From positions 1 through 61,972 of the forward strand of contig CAJMQE010000011.1 of NCBI GenBank assembly GCA_905215405.1: a DNA stretch of 61,972 nucleotides, in the 5' to 3' direction. Origin of the DNA: an uncultured bacterium. Its GTDB lineage: Bacteria; Bacillota; Clostridia; Lachnospirales; Lachnospiraceae. Each line of letters opens with the position of its first letter. Positions within the stretch are counted from its first letter, which is position 1. Under the pieces are notes generated by a model that saw only the letters and a list, made by a program, of their open reading frames with translations, was not told where the DNA came from and searched no databases. Positions 34,162-42,389 of the stretch are shown piece by piece. A program made the translations under genes and the position numbers.

Positions 34162-35424
34162 GTGACGGAATTTGAAAGAAGTTCAAAGCTGGAAACGTTT
34201 AAAATACAAATCAGAAACAGTGTTGGGGAGCTGGCTGATACAGGTCAGGAGTATACAGATGCACAGTTATCTGAGTTAATTGAAAGTTGTCTAAAAGAGG
34301 CATGTAATCAGACTATGATTTCCATCTTAGAGAGAGAGCAGATACGATGCGAAATATTTAACAGTATGAGAAAACTGGATGTGTTACAGGAGTTGCTGGA
34401 TGACAATTCAATTACAGAAATTATGATTAATGGATACCAGAATATTTTTATTGAGCGTGAGGGACATTTGTGCAGATGGAATAAGAAGTTCGATAATAGA
34501 CAAAGATTAGAGGATGTAGTTCAGAAAATTGCAGCGGTATCCAATAAAATAGTAAATGAGTCAAAACCGATCACAGACACCAGGCTAAAAGATGGTTCCA
34601 GAGTTAATATCGTTCTTCCGCCAATCGCAATCAATGGACCGGCAGTTACAATCCGAAAGTTTTTTAAACAACCGATCACAATGGAAAAATTGATCGAATT
34701 TCAATCGGTGACCTGTGAAGCAGCAGATTTTCTGCAGAAACTGGTACAGGCAAGATATAATATTTTTATCAGTGGTGGAACCGGATCCGGTAAGACCACA
34801 TTTCTAAATGCACTATCAAATTATATTCCCGAAGATGAACGAATAATTACAATTGAAGATTCAGCTGAATTGCAGCTAAACCGAGTCAGGAATCTGGTGC
34901 GGCTTGAAGCGAGAAATGCCAATATGGAGGGTGAAAATTCGGTCTCGATCAGAGCACTGATCAAGGCTAGTCTGAGAATGAGACCGGACAGGATCATTGT
35001 TGGCGAAGTGCGTGGTGTAGAGGCGATTGATATGCTGCAGGCGATGAACACAGGGCATGATGGAAGCCTGTCAACAGGACACAGCAACGGGGCGCAGGAT
35101 ATGATCAGCAGGCTTGAAACAATGGTGCTGATGGGGATGGATATGCCGGTATCTGCCATTAAAGGGCAGATCGCATCAGCAATTGATATGATCGTACATC
35201 TGGGACGAGTCAGGGATAAAACGAGAAAGGTGCTTCAAATTACAGAGGTTGTAAATTATGAACAGGATACCATCACACTAAACCCACTATATGAATTTCA
35301 AGAGGACGAGCAGAGTACCCTGGGACATGTCTCAGGAGCATTGTGTAGAACAGAGAACAAATTTATACATCAGGAAAAGTTAATTGCAGCAGGACTTGTC
35401 AGAAAGGAGGAAATGTGTCAGTAG
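34162..35424 (+). CDS. tadA: TadA/CpaF pilus secretion ATPase
   Basis: A 420-residue type II/IV secretion ATPase powering Tad pilus assembly. After an N-terminal helical part come the family segment NSITEIMINGYQNIFIEREG, Walker A GGTGSGKTT, the Asp box (ITIEDSAELQL), Walker B region (IIVGEVRGVEAIDMLQAMNTGHDGS) and His box. It is a cytoplasmic hexamer docking on TadB/TadC. GTG start 15 bases after tadZ; its end overlaps the tadB start by 10 bases. Confidence 0.95.
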   Translation: MTEFERSSKLETFKIQIRNSVGELADTGQEYTDAQLSELIESCLKEACNQTMISILEREQIRCEIFNSMRKLDVLQELLDDNSITEIMINGYQNIFIEREGHLCRWNKKFDNRQRLEDVVQKIAAVSNKIVNESKPITDTRLKDGSRVNIVLPPIAINGPAVTIRKFFKQPITMEKLIEFQSVTCEAADFLQKLVQARYNIFISGGTGSGKTTFLNALSNYIPEDERIITIEDSAELQLNRVRNLVRLEARNANMEGENSVSIRALIKASLRMRPDRIIVGEVRGVEAIDMLQAMNTGHDGSLSTGHSNGAQDMISRLETMVLMGMDMPVSAIKGQIASAIDMIVHLGRVRDKTRKVLQITEVVNYEQDTITLNPLYEFQEDEQSTLGHVSGALCRTENKFIHQEKLIAAGLVRKEEMCQ

Positions 35425-36296
35425 TTGAGCACAACACTTGGAAACAGTTGTATACAAAACTAGATGAAAAGTGGAAAAAGAGGCTGGAGAAAAACAGAGT
35501 CCCAGAGAGTGTCGGGCAGACAAATAAAAAAGCAGATGTAAACAGAGCATTACAGCCTTGGAAAAATAAAATACAGCCATATCCAGGCAGACAAAGAATG
35601 TATGCCCTGTTAAAAGGAACAGGCATGATCATCGTGACGGCAGTTCTATTTTACAATCAAATTCTTGTGGGAATCTTATTTTCACCTCTTCTTTATGGGT
35701 ATGACAGATATTGTAGACGTTCATGGGAGAGAAAATGTCGAGAAGAACTAAATAATCAGTTCAAGGATGGAATGCTTGCAGTCTCATTTGCACTGAATGT
35801 TGGGTACTCTATTGAAAATTCTTTCTCTGAGGCTCTGCAGGAAATGAAAATGTTGTACGGAACAGATAGTGTGATCGTACAGGAATTTCAAAAAGTCATA
35901 TACAGGATCGAACTTAATGAAAATATTGAAGAAATCATGGATGATTTCGCAGCGAGGAGCCAGGTGGAAGATATTTTATATTTTGCACAGATTTTTCGTT
36001 ATGCAAAAAGAAGTGGCGGGGATCTTGTTTCGATTATCAGGGACACTGCAGAAACAATTCGAAAAAAATCAGAGGTGCGCAGCGAGATCCAAACAGTAAT
36101 CAGTGGCAAACAAATGGAAGAAAAAATCATGTGTATGGTTCCATTTGGTATGATTGGATATTTGCGTCTGACATCTCCGGAATTTATTACACCGATGTAT
36201 GGAAATGTTGCAGGCATTGCAATTATGACAGTCTGTCTTTTGATTTACGGACTGGCAGTAATACTAGCACAGAAAATAGTACACATTCAGGTGTAG
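35415..36296 (+). CDS. tadB: TadB-like inner-membrane platform protein
   Basis: A 293-residue membrane protein with a T2SSF-type domain (about 120-245). Two N-terminal helices (about 70-95), the cytoplasmic bundle (FKDGMLAVSFALNVGYSIENSFSEA, FAQIFRYAKRSGGDLVSIIRDTAETI) and C-terminal helices (about 240-285) are seen. It forms the pilus platform with TadC. GTG start with AAAGGAGG 4 bases away, overlapping the tadA stop, so the two are translationally coupled. Confidence 0.88.
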   Translation: MSVVEHNTWKQLYTKLDEKWKKRLEKNRVPESVGQTNKKADVNRALQPWKNKIQPYPGRQRMYALLKGTGMIIVTAVLFYNQILVGILFSPLLYGYDRYCRRSWERKCREELNNQFKDGMLAVSFALNVGYSIENSFSEALQEMKMLYGTDSVIVQEFQKVIYRIELNENIEEIMDDFAARSQVEDILYFAQIFRYAKRSGGDLVSIIRDTAETIRKKSEVRSEIQTVISGKQMEEKIMCMVPFGMIGYLRLTSPEFITPMYGNVAGIAIMTVCLLIYGLAVILAQKIVHIQV

Positions 36297-36342
36297 CAAA
36301 ATGGAGTGAAAGACAGAGATGAAATCCGAATAGAAAAAGGAA

Positions 36343-37797
36343 ATGGAGGTGGATAGAACGGGCTATGGATACATATGTGTTGTCGTGGTTATGACAGCAC
36401 TATATCTGCTGGCAGGCAAAATCAGTCAGTTGGATTACAGTATATTTGATAAAAAGACCAATCCACTAAGACAGTTATATCCTATGGCGGATATGCTCTG
36501 GAGAGGATGGCATTCTATAACAGGTAGTAAGCCGGCTGATAGAAATCTAGAACGTAATATAAGGGAACTTATCTATAAAAAAATAGCAGTTGCTACAGGG
36601 GTAGTCTTTTTGGCAGGTGTATTTGGTGGTCTGATATTTATATCAGAAATTCAGAGCGATGGACAGGCTGATATAATCGATCGCCCGCAGACGGGAGAAG
36701 CAAGTACTGAAGTTGCAGTAACAGCCCGTAAAGCTGGAGAGGACACAGAATATAATGTGGGAATTACGGTGCAGCCAAAACAACTAACAGAGGAAGAGGC
36801 ATTTGAAAATTTTGCACGCGCGCAGGAGGAAATGGAGCAGATCATTGTAGGTGAAAATGAATCTCTCGATCATGTAACGAAGAATCTGAATCTGGTAACG
36901 CAGATGCCGGAATATGGAATGTCACTTAGTTGGCAGACGGATCGATATCATCTGCTCACTTCAGATGGACAGGTAAAAAACACTGAAATGAATAATACAG
37001 ATCCGGCGATACCAGTTGGGCTAACGGTTGTAATGTCTTGTGGACAGTATGAAAAAGAGCTACAGCTGACGGTTCAGATTTATCCGCCGGACAGGACCGA
37101 AGAGCAGCAGTTTGAAAAAGAACTTGAGGATAGCATCCGACAGGAGGAACAGGATAGTGTAACAGAGGATCAGTTAAAGCTGCCAGATCAGATAAATGGA
37201 GCAAAGCTGTCTTATTCAAGCAAGAAAGAAAATCTGGAAAGCATGATTGCTGTTCTTGGAATTGTTGGAGCATTTGTTGGAGTACTGGGAGTAGAAATTC
37301 AGAGAAAAAAGGATATACAGAGCAGAAAGGAAAAGTTGCAGAGCGAGTATGCAGAGATGGTTTCCAAGATGACACTTCTGATTGGCGCAGGAATGACGAT
37401 CAGAAAAGCATGGACCAAAATAGTTCGGGACTACCAACACCAAAAAAGTAGTAGAAATGCTGCATTCAGGGAGTGCTATGAAGAAATGATTTATACATTA
37501 AATCAGATTGAATCGGGGAAATCAGAGGCACAGGCATATATTGAGTTTGGAAAACGTTGCGAGCGGAAAGAATATATGAAATTTTCCTCTCTGCTGGAGC
37601 AAAACCTGAAAAAGGGTAATAAAAGTCTGATTAGATTGCTGGAAAATGAATCTGATGATGCATTTTTACAGAGGATCAATCTAGCTAGAAAGCAAGGAGA
37701 GGAAGCAGGAACAAAGCTTTTGCTTCCGATGGGATTGATGTTGATCATAGTTATGGTCATTGTTGTAATTCCTGCGTTTATGTCCTTTGGAATTTAA
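36343..37797 (+). CDS. TadC-like platform protein with large extracytoplasmic insert
   Basis: A 484-residue protein, much longer than ordinary TadC (about 300). Membrane helices are near 9-24, 82-101, 301-317 and 460-478; residues 320-460 form the T2SSF-type cytoplasmic bundle (KMTLLIGAGMTIRKAWTKI, YEEMIYTLNQIESGKSEAQAYIEFGKRC). Between helices 2 and 3 lie about 200 polar, acidic residues, probably outside the cell. Residues 152-248 of this insert look like an atrophied bacterial Ig domain (LSWQTDRYHLLTSDGQV, then LTVVMSCGQYEKELQLTVQIYP). The ATG at 36343 is kept although its ribosome-binding site is close. It lies between tadB and the pilin gene. Confidence 0.8.
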   Translation: MEVDRTGYGYICVVVVMTALYLLAGKISQLDYSIFDKKTNPLRQLYPMADMLWRGWHSITGSKPADRNLERNIRELIYKKIAVATGVVFLAGVFGGLIFISEIQSDGQADIIDRPQTGEASTEVAVTARKAGEDTEYNVGITVQPKQLTEEEAFENFARAQEEMEQIIVGENESLDHVTKNLNLVTQMPEYGMSLSWQTDRYHLLTSDGQVKNTEMNNTDPAIPVGLTVVMSCGQYEKELQLTVQIYPPDRTEEQQFEKELEDSIRQEEQDSVTEDQLKLPDQINGAKLSYSSKKENLESMIAVLGIVGAFVGVLGVEIQRKKDIQSRKEKLQSEYAEMVSKMTLLIGAGMTIRKAWTKIVRDYQHQKSSRNAAFRECYEEMIYTLNQIESGKSEAQAYIEFGKRCERKEYMKFSSLLEQNLKKGNKSLIRLLENESDDAFLQRINLARKQGEEAGTKLLLPMGLMLIIVMVIVVIPAFMSFGI

Positions 37798-37850
37798 TGC
37801 TATCAGATTAGGTCATTTTATTAGAATACAATGTTTAGCTCTTGGGTTGT

Positions 37851-37905
37851 ATCACTACAGATGAAATGTAGTGATGGAGGGGTAAAAATGTATGTGGTCA
37901 GATGA
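37851..37905 (+). promoter_or_regulatory. Leader hairpin and five-codon ORF before the pilin gene
   Basis: A perfect nine-base stem (ATCACTACA at 37851, TGTAGTGAT at 37867) is followed by GGAGGGG and an ATG at 37888 encoding only MYVVR before TGA. A TACAAT at 37827-37832 could be the -10 of a pilin transcript. This may be a translated leader that tunes pilin expression. Confidence 0.4.
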
Positions 37906-37942
37906 TTGTCGAATGAAGGCTCATAGAAAGGAGGTGATGCAA

Positions 37943-38176
37943 ATGGGTAAACAGCAGGAAAAAATGCAAATGGTAAACAGTCAGGTGCAGCAGATATGGA
38001 AGAAAGGCAAAACTGCAATGAGGAACTTTTGGAGTGATGAAAGTGGTATGGGAGTTGTGGAAATTATTCTGATCATCATTGTTCTGATTGGCCTGGTTAT
38101 TGTGTTTAAGAAGCAGATCGGTGAATTGGTCAATACAATTCTTGAAAAAATGACTACACAGGCAGAAAGTATTTAA
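37943..38176 (+). CDS. flp: Flp-type (type IVb) pilin
   Basis: A 77-residue prepilin. A long charged leader of 35 residues ends in DESG, followed by MGVVE and a hydrophobic helix (about 39-55). Cleavage after Gly35 would leave Glu5 of the mature protein (residue 40), the standard type IV pilin rule. The mature subunit is about 42 residues, Flp-sized. The ATG at 37943 is preferred because AGGAGGTG is about 8 bases upstream; the ATG at 37937 is too close. It is the major pilus subunit candidate and substrate of the two prepilin peptidases. A hairpin CCCAC/GTGGG (38206-38220) follows. Confidence 0.85.
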   Translation: MGKQQEKMQMVNSQVQQIWKKGKTAMRNFWSDESGMGVVEIILIIIVLIGLVIVFKKQIGELVNTILEKMTTQAESI

Positions 38177-38320
38177 GAACTTTAGACTGCCATATTTTAA
38201 CGGTGCCCACAATACGTGGGAGAAAGTAATAAAAGTTCTGTCGAATAGGGTGTATGCAACTGGGACTGGCACAGAAAAAATGTCAGTCGCAGACGTATGC
38301 ACATGAAGAGATGAGGGAGT

Positions 38321-40471
38321 GTGAGTGCAATAAGAAAGAAAATGAGAAGAGAACTGGATGGTGATATCACAGTGCTTGCAAGTCTGGTTATTGTATTGGT
38401 GTTGTCCGTCGTAATGGCACTGATTCGTTCGGCTGGAGATACAGCGGTCAAGGCAAAGATCGGAGTGGCGGACAGTCTCGCAGTAGAAGGGTTATTTGCA
38501 CAGTATTACAGACCACTACTGGATGAATTCGACGTGATGTTTCTAAATAAAAATGGAAAAATGGATGAAACAATGCAGGGGTTAATCGAGACAGGTGTGC
38601 AGGATAAGATTGGTCTTTCTGGTGCGAGCCTGCAGAGCATTGCATGCACAGATATGGTATCTCCAGTAGATAATGGTGGTGAAGCATTTAGACAGGAAGT
38701 TATAGATTACATGAAAAAAGGGATTGTTTCTGATCTGGCAGGAGAGTTTTTAACCGATGACAGCCAAATAAAGAAAAATGAAAAAACGAAGGATATCGCA
38801 CAACAGATAACAGAGTGTGAAGATTACACCGGTCAACTGGATGGGAAAGTACTGGCATTTGTTGAAGCGGTAGAGGGAATCGATGCAACAGATGCAGGAT
38901 TTCGGACAAGGAGTGGAAATCCGGTCTATGCGGATGCAGATTTCGCAAAGCAATGCCTGGGAGGTACAGTCAGTATGGAGAATGCAGTAGTTCAAAACGG
39001 AAAAGTTTTTGACTGTATGGAGCAACATTATATGAGTGTCGAAGAGGTCCTGGAAGATATGGGCTTAAATGCAGAATATGCGGACGAGGATTGTGAGGAA
39101 GCGCAAGAAGATGAGGCTGTTGATCTAACAGATTATAATACTATTTTTGTGGATGACAGAGACCGGCTAAAGGAAAAACTGGAAGGTGCCATAGAACAAT
39201 GTCAGAAAGCGCAAGCAATCGCAGATGAATATAAGGCATCATTTACATCTATGAAAGAAAAAATAGATAGTGTATCTGTCGATGTGGAGGGAAATAGCGA
39301 AGTGCTGGGAGAAGACCTGTCAGACGGATTTCGTGCAGATTTATCTGAATTAAAAGATTATGGTACAGATCAGACTGCAATATGTAATATGGATGATGCA
39401 CAGAATCAGCTGCAAGCTTTAGAGCAGGGCTATCAGGGAATTTTACAGCAGATCGATGATATTGAAGAGCTGACACGAGAAAATTGTGATGGTATGCAGG
39501 ATGTTATAGAGGAGATGAAAACGAATACAGAGTCGATCAAGACACATTTACCGGAGTTTTGTTATGATGCTGTTACATTTGGAAGTAGTGGTGATGGATT
39601 AAGTGCAGTAGAGAGGCTTTACCGCCAGTTACAAAACGGCGTATTTGGAATGGTACTAGAGGATAGCAGTCAGATTTCTGAAAAGGAGATTGCATATGGA
39701 AATCTTGCATCTGCAAGTATGACTCAGACCAATGAAGAAACAACAACAGCTTCTCAAGATGATACGACAGACAACATAATAGGAAATATAGTACAGGATG
39801 CAGGTGATAATCTGCTCTACAACGAGTACGTGAGCAATCGGTTTCCAAATTATCTGTCTGAAGGACAGGAAGCAAAACAGCTTGATTATATGCAGGAATA
39901 TATTATAGCCGGAGAAAATTCTGATAAAGACAACTTAAAAAGTGTGGTCACAAAAATGGTCGCAATACGTATGGCAGCAGATTTAGCCAGTATTCTTACA
40001 GATCCGCAAAGAAAGATGGAGTGTCTGGAACTTGCGTCAGTATGTCTCGGTTTTACGGGAATTCATGCGGTAATTAAGGCAGGACAATATCTGATCATGA
40101 CGGTATGGGCTTATGGAGAGGCAATTTCTGATTGCCGCAGATTACTGGCAGGACATAAAGTAGCATTTGTAAAAACGCGTAGCAATTGGAAAACAGAGTT
40201 AACAGATCTTTTACAAAAAGAAATTGTAAGAACAGAGGAGGACGATAGTGGTGGGGCCACATATAGTGATTATCTAAAATTGCTTCTTTATACGGAAAAG
40301 CCTGTTAAAAAGTATTATCGCACTATGGATGCAATGGAGTTACGGATGATTGAGCTTGGGCATGAAAAGTTTCGAATGAAGAATTATATTTATTCACTGG
40401 AAGCAACGGCAGTCTATGAAATAAAACAGACAGGAATGCTTTATTCACAAAATTTTAACTACAGTTATTAA
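38321..40471 (+). CDS. DUF5702-type Tad-linked surface protein
   Basis: A 716-residue protein with one N-terminal membrane helix (about 18-36, ITVLASLVIVLVLSVVMALI) followed by a long helical, acidic extracellular part. It matches the DUF5702 type found in clostridial tad loci. The opening (RRELDGDITVLASL) resembles TadG/TadE pseudopilins, so it may be processed by the prepilin peptidase and act at the pilus tip or as an adhesin (inference). The GTG at 38321 has GAGGGAG very close upstream; the ATG at 38342 is an alternative. Confidence 0.75.
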   Translation: MSAIRKKMRRELDGDITVLASLVIVLVLSVVMALIRSAGDTAVKAKIGVADSLAVEGLFAQYYRPLLDEFDVMFLNKNGKMDETMQGLIETGVQDKIGLSGASLQSIACTDMVSPVDNGGEAFRQEVIDYMKKGIVSDLAGEFLTDDSQIKKNEKTKDIAQQITECEDYTGQLDGKVLAFVEAVEGIDATDAGFRTRSGNPVYADADFAKQCLGGTVSMENAVVQNGKVFDCMEQHYMSVEEVLEDMGLNAEYADEDCEEAQEDEAVDLTDYNTIFVDDRDRLKEKLEGAIEQCQKAQAIADEYKASFTSMKEKIDSVSVDVEGNSEVLGEDLSDGFRADLSELKDYGTDQTAICNMDDAQNQLQALEQGYQGILQQIDDIEELTRENCDGMQDVIEEMKTNTESIKTHLPEFCYDAVTFGSSGDGLSAVERLYRQLQNGVFGMVLEDSSQISEKEIAYGNLASASMTQTNEETTTASQDDTTDNIIGNIVQDAGDNLLYNEYVSNRFPNYLSEGQEAKQLDYMQEYIIAGENSDKDNLKSVVTKMVAIRMAADLASILTDPQRKMECLELASVCLGFTGIHAVIKAGQYLIMTVWAYGEAISDCRRLLAGHKVAFVKTRSNWKTELTDLLQKEIVRTEEDDSGGATYSDYLKLLLYTEKPVKKYYRTMDAMELRMIELGHEKFRMKNYIYSLEATAVYEIKQTGMLYSQNFNYSY

Positions 40472-40545
40472 ATATCCACAGAATATCATTTATCACTCAG
40501 ATAATGGGGATAACCAATATAAAATTAAAAAGGAGGTGGATAAAC

Positions 40546-41529
40546 ATGTCCTCTTACTGTCCACTAATAATAATTCCAATAAAAATAAAAAAAGAAAATG
40601 ATGAACCTAAGATTCTCCATAAACACACAATGCCCAAGGGCGGCAGGAGGATATGTTTATCTGCCTCCGCAACCGTGGAGGCGGCACTGGTCATTCCGGT
40701 CTTTATCTATGCAGTAATGAGTGTCATGTATTTTATTCAGATCATGGGGGCTCAGATAAAAATTCAGGAAGTGCTTTATCAGGAAGCGCGCACAATAGCC
40801 AGATATGCTTATGTGTATGATACGGTATCCGGTGCTGGAAGTGATGCAGAGTCAGATATCAATACAACTGGGACAAATATTACAACAAATGCAAATGATG
40901 CAGCCAACAATACGACGAATACAGATCAGAACTCTGTTTTTCAAAGTGGAATCTCTGTTGCAGCTGCTTATACGTTCTTTCTTAATCAACTTGGGACAGA
41001 TAATATAAACAAGCTCCATATAGTAGGGGGTGTAGCAGGACTGGATCTGACAGGGTCAGAAATTTTACAGGAGGATCAGAAGATAGATCTGATTGTAAAA
41101 TATCGTATAAAAAATCCTTTTGATATATTTGGACTTGGAGTTATGGCATTTACTCAGCATGCAAGTACTTTTGCATGGACAGGAACAGAGCAGGATTGGG
41201 AGGCGGAAAGTGGAGATGCAGATGAGGAACTGGTCTATATTACACAAAACGGAACTGTGTATCATAAATCAAAAGAGTGCAGTTATCTGAAACCCTCCGT
41301 ATCTCATATTAGTCAATATGAGATTGAAAATGCGAGGAATGCTGATGGAGAAAAATACTATCCTTGTGAAAAATGCGGTGCAGGAGACTTGGCAGATGGC
41401 GCATACATAACAGACTATGGAAATCGATATCATACAGATCCGGCATGTAAAATGATTCAGAGACAGATTCTGACGGTAAAGAAAAGTGCCGTACCAGACC
41501 GTACACCGTGTTCCAAGTGTGCCAGATAG
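40546..41529 (+). CDS. TadE-like pseudopilin with two C-terminal His/Cys modules
   Basis: A 327-residue protein. After a cytoplasmic basic leader, residues 39-66 carry the TadE signature (SASATVEAALVIPVFIYAVM). A Thr/Asn-rich linker (100-130) and a beta-rich region follow. The C-terminus holds two similar modules: 230-277 (YHKSKEC, then PCEKC; His240, Cys245, Cys274, Cys277) and 287-325 (YHTDPAC, then PCSKC; His296, Cys301, Cys322, Cys325). Each offers a His-Cys-Cys-Cys site, probably for zinc, like the module found at the ends of some secreted bacterial nucleases. AAGGAGGTG lies before the ATG at 40546; the ATG at 40504 has none. Confidence 0.8.
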   Translation: MSSYCPLIIIPIKIKKENDEPKILHKHTMPKGGRRICLSASATVEAALVIPVFIYAVMSVMYFIQIMGAQIKIQEVLYQEARTIARYAYVYDTVSGAGSDAESDINTTGTNITTNANDAANNTTNTDQNSVFQSGISVAAAYTFFLNQLGTDNINKLHIVGGVAGLDLTGSEILQEDQKIDLIVKYRIKNPFDIFGLGVMAFTQHASTFAWTGTEQDWEAESGDADEELVYITQNGTVYHKSKECSYLKPSVSHISQYEIENARNADGEKYYPCEKCGAGDLADGAYITDYGNRYHTDPACKMIQRQILTVKKSAVPDRTPCSKCAR

Positions 41530-41542
41530 GAAAGGAGAATAA

Positions 41543-41965
41543 ATGGAAAAATATATTTTAAATGCAATGATCTGCGGATACCTTCTGTTTCAGTCGTACA
41601 GAGATATTCGAACCAGAAAGATTACAGTATGCAGCGTGTCGCTGTTTGGGGTAGCTGAGCTATTGTTTTTAAAGTATTCAGGACAATTGCAGATACCGGT
41701 TGCGATGGCTGGGGTTGCTGTTGCATTGGCAATATTGCTTTTTGCCAGACTGTCAGGGCAGATGATCGGATACGGAGATGGCGCAGTGATGCTTAATATT
41801 GGAATAGCAGCAGGAGGAAGGCAGACAGTGCTTTTATTTGCAAATGCATTATTTTTGATTGCAGTACTGGCACTATTTTTGCTTGCGTTCAAGAAAATTC
41901 GCCGTAATAGTAGCATTCCATTTATTCCATTTCTTGCAGCTGCTTACCTGGGAAGTATTTTGTAG
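41543..41965 (+). CDS. A24 prepilin peptidase, second copy
   Basis: A 140-residue membrane protein with catalytic Asp21 (SYRDIRTRKI) and Asp79 (GYGDG). It is short but has both active-site Asp and about five membrane segments, so it may well be active. AAAGGAG precedes the ATG. It lies 13 bases after the TadE-like gene and 11 before the next pseudopilin gene, which suggests it processes these rather than Flp (inference). Confidence 0.82.
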   Translation: MEKYILNAMICGYLLFQSYRDIRTRKITVCSVSLFGVAELLFLKYSGQLQIPVAMAGVAVALAILLFARLSGQMIGYGDGAVMLNIGIAAGGRQTVLLFANALFLIAVLALFLLAFKKIRRNSSIPFIPFLAAAYLGSIL

Positions 41966-41976
41966 AAAGGAAAAAA

Positions 41977-42375
41977 ATGAAGTTGAAAGCATCTTTTACA
42001 GTAGAAAATGCCGTGCTTATACCGGTGTTCGTTATGATTATTGTTATGTTGCTCTATTGTGGCTTTTATTTGCATGATACAGTGATTATCAGGAGTGCAA
42101 TGCAGAAATTGTGGACCAGTGCGGAGTCATCAGACCATGTCGATGTCAGTCAGCTGGCCGAACAGGGAAAAGCATACATAAAAGCAAAAAGTATCTGTAT
42201 GAAAGAGGTGTCATTTACAATAACCGAGTCTTCTGATGGATATCAGATCGACAGCAGTTATCAGTTTATGAATCTGTCACATAAAAAGACATCGCTGATC
42301 GAGAAGAAGTACGATAAGAACAGGCCGGTACAATTGATACGGACAATCAATGCCGCCAAAAGAGTATTCGACTAA
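41977..42375 (+). CDS. Small TadE-like pseudopilin
   Basis: A 132-residue protein with a short basic N-terminus, then the TadE-type segment ASFTVENAVLIPVFVMIIVMLL with Glu10, and a soluble domain of about 100 residues containing one Cys. It is a likely minor pilin of the Tad system. AAAGGA precedes the ATG. It shares the operon with the second prepilin peptidase and the FHA protein. Confidence 0.78.
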   Translation: MKLKASFTVENAVLIPVFVMIIVMLLYCGFYLHDTVIIRSAMQKLWTSAESSDHVDVSQLAEQGKAYIKAKSICMKEVSFTITESSDGYQIDSSYQFMNLSHKKTSLIEKKYDKNRPVQLIRTINAAKRVFD

Positions 42376-42389
42376 GTGGAGGGCGATAT

